Positions 24,225-32,256 are shown, counted from the first letter of the stretch. The stretch is 53,646 bases of DNA from an uncultured Solirubrobacterales bacterium (GCA_903939845.1 CAJAIJ010000036.1:1-53646), one strand, 5' to 3'. Notes: generated by a model not told the origin, from the sequence alone. Translations and numbers: made by a program.

Positions 24225-25168
24225 ACGAGCAGCCGGCCTTCCAGAGTGACCGGGGTGTCGTCGATCGTGACTTCGGGCCGGAGCGAGACGACGTCGAGAT
24301 GCACCGGGACCTGGACGTTTCCGCCGATTGCGGCCGAGGCCCCGAAGGCCACATGAGCGGAACCGGCGATCTTCTCGTCTTCGAGAATGTTCCCGGTCAG
24401 AGTCGCCTTCGAGTTCGTCCCGATCCCGAGTTCGGCAACGTTGGTTCCGTCCGGTCCATGCTCGGTGAGCAGTGCCATGAGTCTGGCCCCGTCATCACCG
24501 GAAGCCTCCACGAGATGGCCGTCCTCGATTCTCAGGACGACCGGCTCCGAGACCTTCCCGACTCCGGCCATCGAGCCGTCTACAACGAGAACGCCATCGG
24601 CCGTGGCGGGTGAGATGAAGCCTTCCCCACAAGGAAGGTTTCCGAACGCCCCCGGTTCGGTCAGCTGCCCCGAATCGGGAATCGCCCTGCGCCCCTCCAG
24701 GCCAAGCCGGAGGTCCGAGCCGTGATCACATGTGATTCGGGCCTCGGTGCCTCGATCGAGCATGGCAGCGACCGCGCTGCCCCTTCGCCTCAGCTCCTCC
24801 ATGTCGTCGCTCATTACCCGGGCCAGCATCTCCGACGTGACTCCTGGAAGGGTTGCGGTTCTCGTGCCGGCCTCGGTTGCACGCCTTCTGGCATCGGTGT
24901 GGGAAAGGGACTGAACGGTCGGAGCGATCAGGACGTCGGCCCTTATCATCGCTTCGGCCACGGTGGCAGGCGGTTCACCGGCGTGCGACGAACGCTCCGA
25001 GATGATCGCCAGCGTGGCCTCGGCTCCGACAGCCGCTGCCCTGTCGCGAAGAGCTACCCCCAGGCCGGAAGTTGCCGGGTTCGCCACCACCAGGACCTCT
25101 TCGCCTGCCCCGACCCCGAGGCAGTCGGTCACGACGGTTTCGATCGCGGCTTCGAATTCCTCTTCCAT
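24221..25168 (-). CDS. M29-family-like aminopeptidase (short form)
   Basis: 315 residues, shorter than the classical 410-residue thermophilic aminopeptidases. An N-terminal Rossmann-like half (VLVVANPATSGLG ... DVLIAPTVQSLSHTDAR) precedes a C-terminal metal-binding half with NLPCGEGFISP, ELGIGTN, EDEKIAGSAHVAFG and VPVHLDVV, where Glu and His residues occupy the expected metal positions. Probably a cytosolic metallo-aminopeptidase. ATG 25168 lies 7 bases after TACATT. Confidence 0.82.
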   Translation of the reverse strand: MEEEFEAAIETVVTDCLGVGAGEEVLVVANPATSGLGVALRDRAAAVGAEATLAIISERSSHAGEPPATVAEAMIRADVLIAPTVQSLSHTDARRRATEAGTRTATLPGVTSEMLARVMSDDMEELRRRGSAVAAMLDRGTEARITCDHGSDLRLGLEGRRAIPDSGQLTEPGAFGNLPCGEGFISPATADGVLVVDGSMAGVGKVSEPVVLRIEDGHLVEASGDDGARLMALLTEHGPDGTNVAELGIGTNSKATLTGNILEDEKIAGSAHVAFGASAAIGGNVQVPVHLDVVSLRPEVTIDDTPVTLEGRLLV

Positions 25169-25175
25169 GGCTTCG

Positions 25176-25181
25176 AATGTA
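25176..25181 (-). promoter_or_regulatory. -10 element of the M29 peptidase gene (leaderless)
   Basis: TACATT, then 7 bases, then ATG 25168. It is close to the divergent plus-strand element at 25223. Confidence 0.55.
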
Positions 25182-25222
25182 TCGCCGACGGACGACCCTC
25201 GACCGGACGGCATGGCTCTCGC

Positions 25223-25228
25223 TACCGT
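25223..25228 (+). promoter_or_regulatory. -10 element of the membrane protein gene at 25236 (leaderless)
   Basis: TACCGT, then 7 bases, then GTG 25236. This decides the start against an in-frame ATG at 25212, which would lie upstream of the promoter. Confidence 0.5.
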
Positions 25229-25235
25229 TGATCGA

Positions 25236-25856
25236 GTGAAGAGCTGGCACCCGCCGCTGATCCTTCTTGCCGTGCTCGGAGCCGCCGTAGCCGGATTCGT
25301 GCTCGGCGGCCCGGGGCTGGGCATCACGACGGCGGGCCTCTGCCTCGTCGGTCTCGTCGTGGTGGCTCTGCTGAACTCGCCGATCGAATCGATCGGCCGA
25401 ATGCCGCACCCCGAATCGGCAAGAAGGATCCTGATCGTGTCGACGGTTCCGATCGAGGATGCGGGCACGGTGGCCCGACTGGCTGACGAGATAGACCTGG
25501 GCGGCGCAGCGGTGGAGGCCGAGATCAGGATTCTGACCCCGGCGAGACCGGGATTCCTCGATCGTTGGGCGACAGACCTGAGGAAGGCCCGAGAGCGGGC
25601 TCAGAGAGACCTGGTCATCTCGGTCGCGACCTTGGCCCTCTCGGGAGTGACTGCCGACGCCCACGTCGGCGACGAGGACGTCGGCCAGGCGATCGAGGAC
25701 GAACTGTCCGAATTCGATGCGACCGAGGTCTACCTCGTGACCGCCGAGACCGGCCCGGAGGCCGATCAGGCGGTGCTTCGGCTCGCCGATAGGGTCGTTC
25801 CGCCCCTTCGGCCGATCCATGTCTCCCCTCCCGGTGATCGAAACGGAGTCGACTAG
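25236..25856 (+). CDS. Two-helix membrane protein with cytoplasmic UspA-like domain
   Basis: 206 residues. Two adjacent transmembrane helices (about 6-24 and 26-46) are followed by a soluble alpha/beta region beginning RRILIVSTVPIED and continuing with helices and short strands to EVYLVTAETG. This resembles a degenerate universal-stress-like fold, but the ATP-binding GxxG pattern is not evident. It lies 9 bases before the ABC ATPase gene, but the ATPase gene appears to have its own -10, so the pair may be independent. Function unknown. Confidence 0.78.
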   Translation: MKSWHPPLILLAVLGAAVAGFVLGGPGLGITTAGLCLVGLVVVALLNSPIESIGRMPHPESARRILIVSTVPIEDAGTVARLADEIDLGGAAVEAEIRILTPARPGFLDRWATDLRKARERAQRDLVISVATLALSGVTADAHVGDEDVGQAIEDELSEFDATEVYLVTAETGPEADQAVLRLADRVVPPLRPIHVSPPGDRNGVD

Positions 25857-25859
25857 GGT
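25854..25859 (+). promoter_or_regulatory. -10 element of the ABC exporter (leaderless)
   Basis: TAGGGT overlaps the preceding stop codon and is followed by 6 bases and ATG 25866. Confidence 0.55.
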
Positions 25860-25865
25860 CTGGGG

Positions 25866-26759
25866 ATGACGAAAGTGATCGAGACATCTGACCTGGTCAA
25901 GAGCTTCGGTGCGACCAGAGCGCTCGATGGGTTCGATCTTTCGGTCGAAGAGGGCACGGTCCACGGCTTCCTCGGTCCCAACGGGTCGGGGAAATCGACC
26001 GCGATCAGAATCCTCCTCGGGATGATCCGCTCCGATGCCGGAAGCGCCCGGGTCATGGGCCTGGACCCATGGCGGGACTCACGAGCGATCCACCGGCGAG
26101 TCGCCTACGTACCCGGAGAGGTGAACCTCTGGCCGAACCTGACCGGCGGCGAGGTTCTGGACCTCCTCGGCGGGCTGAGGGGAGGCTTCGATGAGGGGCG
26201 CAGGAGAGAGCTATGCGAGCTCTTCGAGCTCGACCTTCGTGGAAAGGGCGGCTCCTATTCGCGCGGGAACCGCCAGAAGGTCGCCCTGGTGGCGGCGCTT
26301 TCGGTCGATGCCGACCTCTATGTCTTCGATGAGCCGACCGCGGGGCTGGACCCCCTGAAGGAGGTGGCCTTCCAGCAGTGCGTCAGGCAGGTGCGCGAGC
26401 GCGGTGGAACCGTCCTTCTGTCCAGCCACATCCTCGCCCAGGTCGAGCAGCTCGCCGACGACCTGACGATCATCAGCAAGGGCAGGGCGCTCGAGTCGGG
26501 CTCCCTCAGCGAGATGAAACGGATAGCTCGCTCGAGGGTCGAGGCCACCGTCTCCTCCGATCCATCCGGCCTCGACCTGATGCCGGGAGTGCACGATGTC
26601 GAGATCGACGGGCCCCGCGTCTCCTGCTCGGTCGATCAGGACCGGCTCGACGAACTCCTCCGGTGGCTGCTCGAGCGAAACGTCACCGATCTCATAACCA
26701 GGCCACCAACGCTCGAAGACCTCTTCCTCGGCGAATACCGGAGCGACGCGGACCGGTGA
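25866..26759 (+). CDS. ABC transporter ATP-binding protein
   Basis: 297 residues, a single nucleotide-binding domain. Walker A GPNGSGKST (about 39-47), signature YSRGNRQKVALVAAL in place of LSGGQ (usual in this exporter subfamily), Walker B LYVFDEPTAGLD, and a switch histidine in LLSSHIL. The C-terminal 70 residues form the accessory domain of DrrA/antibiotic-exporter ATPases. It is coupled to the permease by a GTGA overlap and so forms a complete exporter with it. Confidence 0.95.
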   Translation: MTKVIETSDLVKSFGATRALDGFDLSVEEGTVHGFLGPNGSGKSTAIRILLGMIRSDAGSARVMGLDPWRDSRAIHRRVAYVPGEVNLWPNLTGGEVLDLLGGLRGGFDEGRRRELCELFELDLRGKGGSYSRGNRQKVALVAALSVDADLYVFDEPTAGLDPLKEVAFQQCVRQVRERGGTVLLSSHILAQVEQLADDLTIISKGRALESGSLSEMKRIARSRVEATVSSDPSGLDLMPGVHDVEIDGPRVSCSVDQDRLDELLRWLLERNVTDLITRPPTLEDLFLGEYRSDADR

Positions 26760-28348
26760 GGGATCGGATCCGCGATTCCTTCGCCGGAACCGGAAAGCTG
26801 GTCAGGTTTGCCCTGAGGAGGGATCGGATCGTGCTTCCGATCTCGGTCGCGGCGTTGGCGATCTGGATCCTCCTCTACCCGATCCAGTACGAGATCTATT
26901 ACCCGACCCAGTCCGAGATCGACGCCTACGCCGCGGCCACGGCAGGGAACGCCGCTCTGGAGGCCTTCCTCGGGCCAGGTCGGGCGATCGACACTTTCGA
27001 TGGCCTGACCGCGTGGGAGATGGGGCCGGTGTTTTCGATCATCGCCAGCCTGTTCGCGATGTTCATGGTGGTCCGCCACACGCGCTCTGACGAGGAGGAC
27101 GGCCGGACCGAACTGCTCCTCTCGGCCCCGATCGGAAGGCTGAGTCAACTGGCTGCAGCACTGGTCGTAACCGGTGGCGCGCTCGCCCTGCAGGCCGTGC
27201 TCTGGTGGGTCGGGCTGGTGGCCTTCGGACTCGACCCGGTCGGGACTACGGTCCAGGTCCTGGCGATCCTCGGGTGTGCCTTCGTCTTCATGGCCCTGAC
27301 TGGAGTCGTGACCCAGGTGGTGAGCCACGCCAGGTCCGCGAGGGGCGTGGTCGGCTCTCTGATCGGAGCGTTCTACGTGATCCGGGGGGTCGCAGACCTG
27401 GGCGACAATTTCCTTACATGGCTCTCACCGATCGGGTGGGCAATCGCGACGCGGCCCTTCTCGGATCCCTCATGGTGGGTCCTGCTGCTGCCATTGGCGG
27501 CGACGGTGATCCTGACCGCGACGGCCTTCTCCCTGCTGTCGAGGAGGGACCTCGGAGCGGGTTACCTGAGACCTCGACCCGGTCCGCCTGCCCTCAGGAG
27601 TCGCCTGCCTGCGCCGATGGCCTTCGCGTGGCGGATCCAGAGGGGTGCGCTTCGGGGCTGGCTGTTCGGATTGGGAATCGCGGCAATCCTGTACGGCTCT
27701 CTCGGAAAGGAGGTCGAGGCCCTGCTGGAATCGAGCCCCCAGTTCACCGAGGCGCTCTTTGCCGGAGGGGAGATCACCGACTCTTACTTCGCGACGATGC
27801 TCGACTTCTACGCGATAGTTGCATCGGGCTTCGTGATCGGATCGGCGCTCAGGCCCGGATCCGAAGAGAAGGCGGGCAGGGCGGAACTGGTGCTCGCCAG
27901 CGGGGTCGGCAAGGTCCGGTGGGCCACCTCCCACATCGCGATCGCATTCCTCGGCGCAGTCCTGCTGATGCTCGTCTGCGGGTTCCTGAGCGGAGTCGGC
28001 TTCGGGCTCGCGGGCGGCGGCTTCGACCGGCTCGGCGATCTCGTTGCGGCCGGGCCGGTTTTCGTACCGGCGACCCTGGTTCTGGGAGGAGTCGCCGTTC
28101 TCTCATTCGGTATCTCGCCGCGGGCCTCGTTCCTGCCTTGGGCTGCACTGGGGATCTCCGCTCTGATCCTCACCCTCCAGAGTCTCTCCGCGATATCCGA
28201 GCGCCTGGTGGACCTTTCGCCCTTCAGCCACCTCCCGCTGGTCCCGGCGCAGCCGATCGAGTTCTGGCCCCTGGCCTGGCTGACCCTTATCGCGGGGTCG
28301 CTTTCAGTCGTGGGTCTGGAGCTGTGGCGACGCCGTGACCTGAACTGA
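26756..28348 (+). CDS. ABC-2 type exporter permease (polyketide/antibiotic exporter family)
   Basis: 530 residues with about twelve hydrophobic segments, arranged as two similar six-helix halves. Each half contains the family signature after the third helix region: DEEDGRTELLLSAPIGR in the first and SEEKAGRAELVLASGVGK in the second. This EE-GR-EL pattern marks permeases annotated as exporters of polyketide antibiotics. The GTG start overlaps the ATPase stop. The exported compound is unknown; multidrug or lipid export is possible. It ends before a bidirectional terminator. Confidence 0.92.
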   Translation: MRDRIRDSFAGTGKLVRFALRRDRIVLPISVAALAIWILLYPIQYEIYYPTQSEIDAYAAATAGNAALEAFLGPGRAIDTFDGLTAWEMGPVFSIIASLFAMFMVVRHTRSDEEDGRTELLLSAPIGRLSQLAAALVVTGGALALQAVLWWVGLVAFGLDPVGTTVQVLAILGCAFVFMALTGVVTQVVSHARSARGVVGSLIGAFYVIRGVADLGDNFLTWLSPIGWAIATRPFSDPSWWVLLLPLAATVILTATAFSLLSRRDLGAGYLRPRPGPPALRSRLPAPMAFAWRIQRGALRGWLFGLGIAAILYGSLGKEVEALLESSPQFTEALFAGGEITDSYFATMLDFYAIVASGFVIGSALRPGSEEKAGRAELVLASGVGKVRWATSHIAIAFLGAVLLMLVCGFLSGVGFGLAGGGFDRLGDLVAAGPVFVPATLVLGGVAVLSFGISPRASFLPWAALGISALILTLQSLSAISERLVDLSPFSHLPLVPAQPIEFWPLAWLTLIAGSLSVVGLELWRRRDLN

Positions 28349-28399
28349 AGTCGCCGACCCGGCCGAGTTCACGGCCTCAGGTGGGAGCGCGCCGGAACG

Positions 28400-28429
28400 A
28401 AAAAGGGCGACCCTCGGGCCGCCCTTTTT
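28400..28429. terminator. Bidirectional intrinsic terminator
   Basis: Stem AAAAAGGGC / GCCCTTTTT with a 12-base GC-rich loop. It lies between the converging ABC permease and hendecad lipoprotein genes and has a T tract on both strands. Confidence 0.88.
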
Positions 28430-28451
28430 CAACACTCGGTCCCGAGGGAGT

Positions 28452-28772
28452 TCAGCCGCCGTATTCCTTCTCGTACTTCTCGCCGATCTCCTCGCCCTTC
28501 TTCTGCCACTCCTCGCCCGTCTTCTCGCCCTGCTTCTGGGCCTGCTGACCTATCTGTTCACCTTGCTTCTGGGCCTGCTGACCTATCTGTTCACCTTGCT
28601 TCTGGGCCTGCTGACCCATCTGTTCGCCCTGCTGCTGGGCCTGCTGACCCATCTGTTCACCCTGCTGGGCGGCCTCGTTGCCCGAGTCGCTGCTGCAGGC
28701 GGCCAGCCCGATCGCAGCCGGCACGAGAACGATTGCCATCGCCAAACGCAGATGCCCTGAATCAACTCTCAT
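28452..28772 (-). CDS. Small lipoprotein made of GxxxG-containing 11-residue repeats
   Basis: 106 residues. Signal sequence with lipobox LAAC (lipidated Cys26), then six tandem 11-residue units of the form QGEQMGQQAQK from about 37 to 102, the last two more charged (QGEKTGEEWQK, KGEEIGEKYEK), ending YGG. Every unit has G-x3-G. The period suggests an extended hendecad helix or a surface-seeking amphipathic helix, comparable in layout but not sequence to LEA or YtxH-like proteins. AGGAAAAG precedes the ATG. It shares no family I can name; an envelope or stress role is a guess. Confidence 0.8.
   Translation of the reverse strand: MRVDSGHLRLAMAIVLVPAAIGLAACSSDSGNEAAQQGEQMGQQAQQQGEQMGQQAQKQGEQIGQQAQKQGEQIGQQAQKQGEKTGEEWQKKGEEIGEKYEKEYGG
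28530..28661 (-). repeat. Four tandem 33-bp in-frame repeats
   Basis: Units 28530-28562, 28563-28595, 28596-28628 and 28629-28661 differ at only a few bases each. They encode the hendecads of the lipoprotein and are prone to copy-number change. Confidence 0.85.
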
Positions 28773-28838
28773 AGCTTCTTTTCCTCTCTCCGATTTCCAG
28801 GTCGAGATGGAGCCGATCCGACTCCACCCACGACCAGC

Positions 28839-30377
28839 CTATCCCCGAACGGCGGAGGCTTCGTCGTCTGACTCTCCGGGCCGATCAGTGCGCCCGAGCA
28901 GGGCCAGCGCGAGGACCAGGCCGATGACCGCTGCGAGAACCCCGACGAACATGGCATCACCGGCCGCGACCTCGAAGGCTCCGTCCGTTGCCTTCTTGAC
29001 GAGGTCGGGAAGGCCGACCGGAGTCTGGGAGCCGGTGATCACGTCGAGCAGACTGGTCTCGGTCCGGCCGGCGAAGGTATCGGGACTAGCGTCAATCTCG
29101 GCTGCGAGCTTCGACGATGCCCGGCTCTGGAACACAGCCGTTGCGAGAGCGACCCCGATCGATCCACCGATCATGCTGGTGGCCTTGAATACGCCGGAGG
29201 CGACCCCTTCCCCCGCTCCGGAGGTGGTGACGGCGAGCTCGGTCGCCGGGGTTATCTGGAGTCCGATCCCGATCCCTACGAGGATGAAGCCGGGGAGCAG
29301 AGACCCATAGGTCCCGTCGAGGCCGGTCAGCACCAGACAGCCGATGCCGAGGAAGAGCATTCCCAGGGCTATCGCCAGACGAAACCTTCCGGTCCTCGTC
29401 ATCCACTCCCCGATCAGGTTGAACAGGAGGATCGTTGCAGTGGCCGGAAGCAGTAGCGCGCCTGCGGTCAGGGGATCCTCGACGAGGACGATCTGGAGGT
29501 AGAGCGCCATCAGGAACACGACCACGGCAAAAGCCACGTTGGCCAGGAAGTTGGCAGAGACCGCACCCATGAACTTCGGCTTCGAAAAGACCGAGAGCGG
29601 AACGAGGGGATCAGCGACCTTTCGTTCGACGAGGGCAAAGAGGATGAATAGAACGATCGCGCCGCCGAAGAGCAGGACGAGCTCCCCGCTGGAGGCGGTA
29701 TCGAACTGGACCAGTCCGAAGGAGACGAGGAGCAGCCCGCCCATGATGAGGAAGGCTCCCGGGACGTCGAGCTTTCCTCCGTCGTCGTCGCTCGACTCCG
29801 GAGTGGTCTTGAACACGAGGGCGAGGAAGGCGAGGCCCAGCGGGATGTTCACCCAGAAGATCCCTGGCCAGCCGAAGGCGTCGACCAGCCCACCGCCTAT
29901 GAGGGGACCGACTCCCTGTCCTCCCCAGGCAACGGCGATCCAGATGGCGACGGCCTTCGGCCGTTCCTCGGGGGGAAACCCGACCGCCACCATCGCCAGC
30001 GAGGTCGGCAGGATCGCGGCGGCCGCGACGCCCTGGATCACCCGGCCGCCGACCAGCTGTTCGACGCCGCCGGCCAGGGCCGCGACGACCGACCCGACCA
30101 GCAGCAGTGCGCCGCCGGCCATGAAGATGAGCCTCCGACCCTTGAGGTCACCGAGCCGACCGCCGACGATGATCAGCGAGCCGGCCAGGAAGTAGCCGCT
30201 CACCGCCCACTGGAGAGAGTCCATCGGATCCTTGAACTCCCGACCGATCGTCGGCAGCGCGATGTTGATATCCGTTGCGGTCAGCCAGACCAGGAAGGTG
30301 AAACCGCACAGGCCGACCAGCGACCACCAGCGATAAGGGTTCAACGGACCGCTCGGGACTTCTGCTCCGTGGCTCAT
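28839..30377 (-). CDS. MFS drug-exporter-like transporter, 14-helix (EmrB/QacA) type
   Basis: 512 residues with about 14 hydrophobic helices. DHA2-family signatures are WLTATDINIALPTIGREF in helix 1, GRLGDLKGRR in the loop between helices 2 and 3, GRVIQGVAAAAILPTSLAMV in helix 4, and GVGPLIGGGLVDAFGWPGIFWVNIPLG in helix 5. It is a proton-driven exporter of lipophilic compounds by family; the substrate is unknown. A TATGCT hexamer 9 bases before the ATG suggests a leader of about 3 bases. Confidence 0.94.
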   Translation of the reverse strand: MSHGAEVPSGPLNPYRWWSLVGLCGFTFLVWLTATDINIALPTIGREFKDPMDSLQWAVSGYFLAGSLIIVGGRLGDLKGRRLIFMAGGALLLVGSVVAALAGGVEQLVGGRVIQGVAAAAILPTSLAMVAVGFPPEERPKAVAIWIAVAWGGQGVGPLIGGGLVDAFGWPGIFWVNIPLGLAFLALVFKTTPESSDDDGGKLDVPGAFLIMGGLLLVSFGLVQFDTASSGELVLLFGGAIVLFILFALVERKVADPLVPLSVFSKPKFMGAVSANFLANVAFAVVVFLMALYLQIVLVEDPLTAGALLLPATATILLFNLIGEWMTRTGRFRLAIALGMLFLGIGCLVLTGLDGTYGSLLPGFILVGIGIGLQITPATELAVTTSGAGEGVASGVFKATSMIGGSIGVALATAVFQSRASSKLAAEIDASPDTFAGRTETSLLDVITGSQTPVGLPDLVKKATDGAFEVAAGDAMFVGVLAAVIGLVLALALLGRTDRPGESDDEASAVRG

Positions 30378-30386
30378 CGGTGGAAA

Positions 30387-30392
30387 AGCATA
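30387..30392 (-). promoter_or_regulatory. -10 element of the MFS gene
   Basis: TATGCT on the minus strand, 9 bases before ATG 30377. Confidence 0.4.
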
Positions 30393-30462
30393 GGTTTCCG
30401 ATCGGTCGGATCACGGGAGAGATTTGGCCGCCCCCGGCCACCTCCCTGTCCGGATCCGTGGC

Positions 30463-30468
30463 TAGTGT
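30463..30468 (+). promoter_or_regulatory. -10 element of the TRIC-family gene (leaderless)
   Basis: TAGTGT, then 7 bases, then GTG 30476. This selects GTG 30476 over the in-frame GTG at 30458. Confidence 0.55.
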
Positions 30469-30475
30469 CGCGGCC

Positions 30476-31153
30476 GTGATTCCGGATCCAGTCTCGGTCC
30501 CGCTCTGGCTCGACCTCCCGGCCGTAGTCGTCTCCGCTCTGGGAGGAGCACTGGTAGCGTCGCGCGCCGGATTCGACCTGAGCGGAGTGTTCGGTCTGGG
30601 GCTGCTGACCGGCCTGGGCGGAGGAATCCTCAGGGACCTCCTGCTCAATCAGGTTCCGGTTGCCCTCGAGAAACCGGAATACATCATCGCTGCCGTCCTC
30701 GCTTCTGCCCTGATAGCCGTCAGCGCGCGAGTAGTGGACAGGTTCATCGCCCTGGTGATCCTGCTCGACGCCGCGGCGCTCGGGCTCTACGGAGTGACAG
30801 GCATCAACAAAACCCTCGCTTTCGGGTTCGATGCCTGGTCGGCCGTCCTGGTCGGGATGGTTGCCGCCCTCGGGGGTGGAGCCCTGCGAGACGTTGCCAC
30901 CGCACGACCTCCCGAAATATTCCGAAAGGGAGGCCAGCTCTACGCCACCGCCGTCCTGATCGGACTGCTCGCCTATCTGATCGCCTGGTGGTCGTCTGGT
31001 GACGAGGTGATCGCGGCGATCGCCGGGGTAGCAGTGACCTTCATCGTTCGCGTCATGGCCTGGCGGCTCAACCTGGTGCTGCCGGGACCGCTCCAGATCC
31101 CGGGCAGCGAAGACGAGACGGACCGGACGACTGCCGGCCGACCCGGCGATTGA
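30476..31153 (+). CDS. TRIC-type cation channel / UPF0126 membrane protein
   Basis: 225 residues with seven hydrophobic helices in an inverted two-repeat layout. The hallmark glycine-rich kink plus RD occurs in both repeats: GLGGGILRDLLLNQVPVAL and ALGGGALRDVATARPPEIF. Bacterial members such as YadS/YicG are homologues of the animal TRIC channels and carry K+ or small solutes; YicG has been linked to glycine uptake. The acidic C-terminal tail (SEDETDRTTAGRPGD) is unconserved. Confidence 0.92.
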   Translation: MIPDPVSVPLWLDLPAVVVSALGGALVASRAGFDLSGVFGLGLLTGLGGGILRDLLLNQVPVALEKPEYIIAAVLASALIAVSARVVDRFIALVILLDAAALGLYGVTGINKTLAFGFDAWSAVLVGMVAALGGGALRDVATARPPEIFRKGGQLYATAVLIGLLAYLIAWWSSGDEVIAAIAGVAVTFIVRVMAWRLNLVLPGPLQIPGSEDETDRTTAGRPGD

Positions 31154-31213
31154 GCACGGGGTAACCGGGTCTTCACTTCTTCCGTCCGAAGGCCCTCTTA
31201 GATTCCTCCCCGA

Positions 31214-31369
31214 ATGATGGCTGCTCTATTCATCGTCTGGCTCGGCGCCTTCGTGGCGGCCGCCAAGGGACGTCGCAACCTCTCGATCGTGATCGGCCTC
31301 GCGGCCCTGATCCTTTCGCTTGCGATGTTCAGGTTCCATGTCAGCGACAACATCACCTTGAGCCTCTGA
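31214..31369 (+). CDS. DUF5993-like small membrane protein
   Basis: 51 residues, two short hydrophobic helices around a KGRRN loop, with a characteristic ending FRFHVSDNITLSL. This matches my recollection of DUF5993 proteins (length about 50, a His/Asp-containing ending close to LNLSF), which are found beside DsbB-like genes. ATG 31214 or the immediately following ATG; TAGATT lies 9 bases upstream. It ends 2 bases before dsbB. Possibly a DsbB accessory subunit. Confidence 0.8.
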   Translation: MMAALFIVWLGAFVAAAKGRRNLSIVIGLAALILSLAMFRFHVSDNITLSL

Positions 31370-31371
31370 CG

Positions 31372-31926
31372 ATGACCGGCACCTGGGATACCCGAACGGT
31401 CGTCCGCCTGCTCAACGGCCTCGGAGCGCTGGTCGTGTTCAGCGTCGTGTTCGGTGCGTACGGAATCCAGTTCATCTTCCTCGAGCCGCCCTGCCCCCTC
31501 TGCCTCCTGATCAGGATCGGGATGATTGCGACCGGTCTCGGGCTGGTCCTGAACGCGATGTACGGCCCGAAGCCGATCCACTACGGATTCGCGCTGCTCG
31601 GGTGCATATTCGGCGTGATCGTCTCGCTGAGGAACATCGCGTTGCACATCGTGCCCGGAACGGGTTCGTATGGCGATGCGGTCTTCGGCTTTCACCTCTA
31701 CACCTGGGCCTTCCTGGTCTTCATGGCGATGATCATCGTGATCGCGGTGGTGATGTTCTTCCAGCGCCAGTTCGACCCGCCCTCGGGACCCTCGCCGAAG
31801 ATCGTCACGGTAGTTGCCACCATCGCCCTGATCGTGGGCATCGTCCTCTCGGCGGCCAACGCCTTCACCACGGCGGTCGAGTGCGAGCTCGGTCCCTGCC
31901 CCGACAACCCGACGAGAGTGCTCTGA
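31372..31926 (+). CDS. DsbB-like disulfide bond formation protein
   Basis: 184 residues, four core transmembrane helices plus one more near the C-terminus. The first active-site pair is EPPCPLCLLIR (Cys41, Cys44), the DsbB quinone-side motif. The second loop reads HIVPGTGSYGDAVFGFHLYTWAF and lacks the usual second cysteine pair; Cys171 and Cys176 near the C-terminus may replace it. DsbB passes electrons from a DsbA partner to quinone; no DsbA is in the window. It is flanked by two tiny membrane-protein genes with 1-2 base gaps. Confidence 0.87.
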   Translation: MTGTWDTRTVVRLLNGLGALVVFSVVFGAYGIQFIFLEPPCPLCLLIRIGMIATGLGLVLNAMYGPKPIHYGFALLGCIFGVIVSLRNIALHIVPGTGSYGDAVFGFHLYTWAFLVFMAMIIVIAVVMFFQRQFDPPSGPSPKIVTVVATIALIVGIVLSAANAFTTAVECELGPCPDNPTRVL

Positions 31927-31927
31927 C

Positions 31928-32077
31928 ATGCCCGAGCTGACGCCGATAATCGCGACCGCTTCGCCGTTCTACTGGATCCCCTTCCTCTTCATCTTCGTCG
32001 GCCTCTTCTTCGCCCTGTGGGGCGCCCTGAGGGAAGATGGATCCGACCTCACCGAGGTCGAAGAGCGCGAGAAGTAG
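31928..32077 (+). CDS. 49-residue single-helix membrane protein
   Basis: A short N-terminal segment MPELTPIIATASPF, one aromatic-rich transmembrane helix (about 15-34, YWIPFLFIFVGLFFALWG) and an acidic tail ending EVEEREK. It starts 1 base after the dsbB stop, so it is almost certainly translated with it. No family is recognised. Context suggests a third component of the DsbB-like complex. Confidence 0.72.
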   Translation: MPELTPIIATASPFYWIPFLFIFVGLFFALWGALREDGSDLTEVEEREK

Positions 32078-32112
32078 GACCTCTGCCTCGTCGCCGGGCC
32101 GGCGGTTTGGAA

Positions 32113-32118
32113 TAGACT
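32113..32118 (+). promoter_or_regulatory. -10 element of tRNA-CAT
   Basis: TAGACT, 10 bases upstream of the mature tRNA 5' end. Confidence 0.45.
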
Positions 32119-32128
32119 CGACCGCCCC

Positions 32129-32202
32129 GCCGGGGTAGCTCAGCTGGTTAGAGCAGCGGAATCATAATCCGCGTGTCGGGGGTTCGAGTCCCTCCCCCGG
32201 TA
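32129..32202 (+). tRNA. tRNA with CAT anticodon (elongator Met, or Ile2 if lysidinylated)
   Basis: 74 bases. Acceptor GCCGGGG / CCCCGGT with a G1-U72 wobble, D arm GCTC...GAGC, anticodon stem GCGGA / TCCGC with loop ATCATAA, T arm GGGGG / CCCTC around TTCGAGT, discriminator A, and no encoded CCA. The absence of the three G-C pairs in the anticodon stem rules out the initiator tRNA. Met versus Ile2 cannot be decided confidently by eye. Confidence 0.93.
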
Positions 32203-32256
32203 TCTGCTGCGGCCGCCGTTCATCGCCCTCGGGAGCGTCGGAGGGCGAGGTTTGGG

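Noticed and set aside
25212-25235. ATG 25212 as the start of the two-helix membrane protein
   Set aside because: The -10 hexamer TACCGT lies downstream of this ATG and 7 bases before GTG 25236, which fits the local leaderless pattern.
31198-31929. Minus-strand frame across the DsbB region
   Set aside because: It runs antisense to three small membrane genes that have matching spacing and family features; the translation is a His/Asp-rich shadow.
32129-32202. Initiator tRNA-Met
   Set aside because: The anticodon stem lacks the three consecutive G-C pairs, so only an elongator Met or Ile2 reading is tenable.
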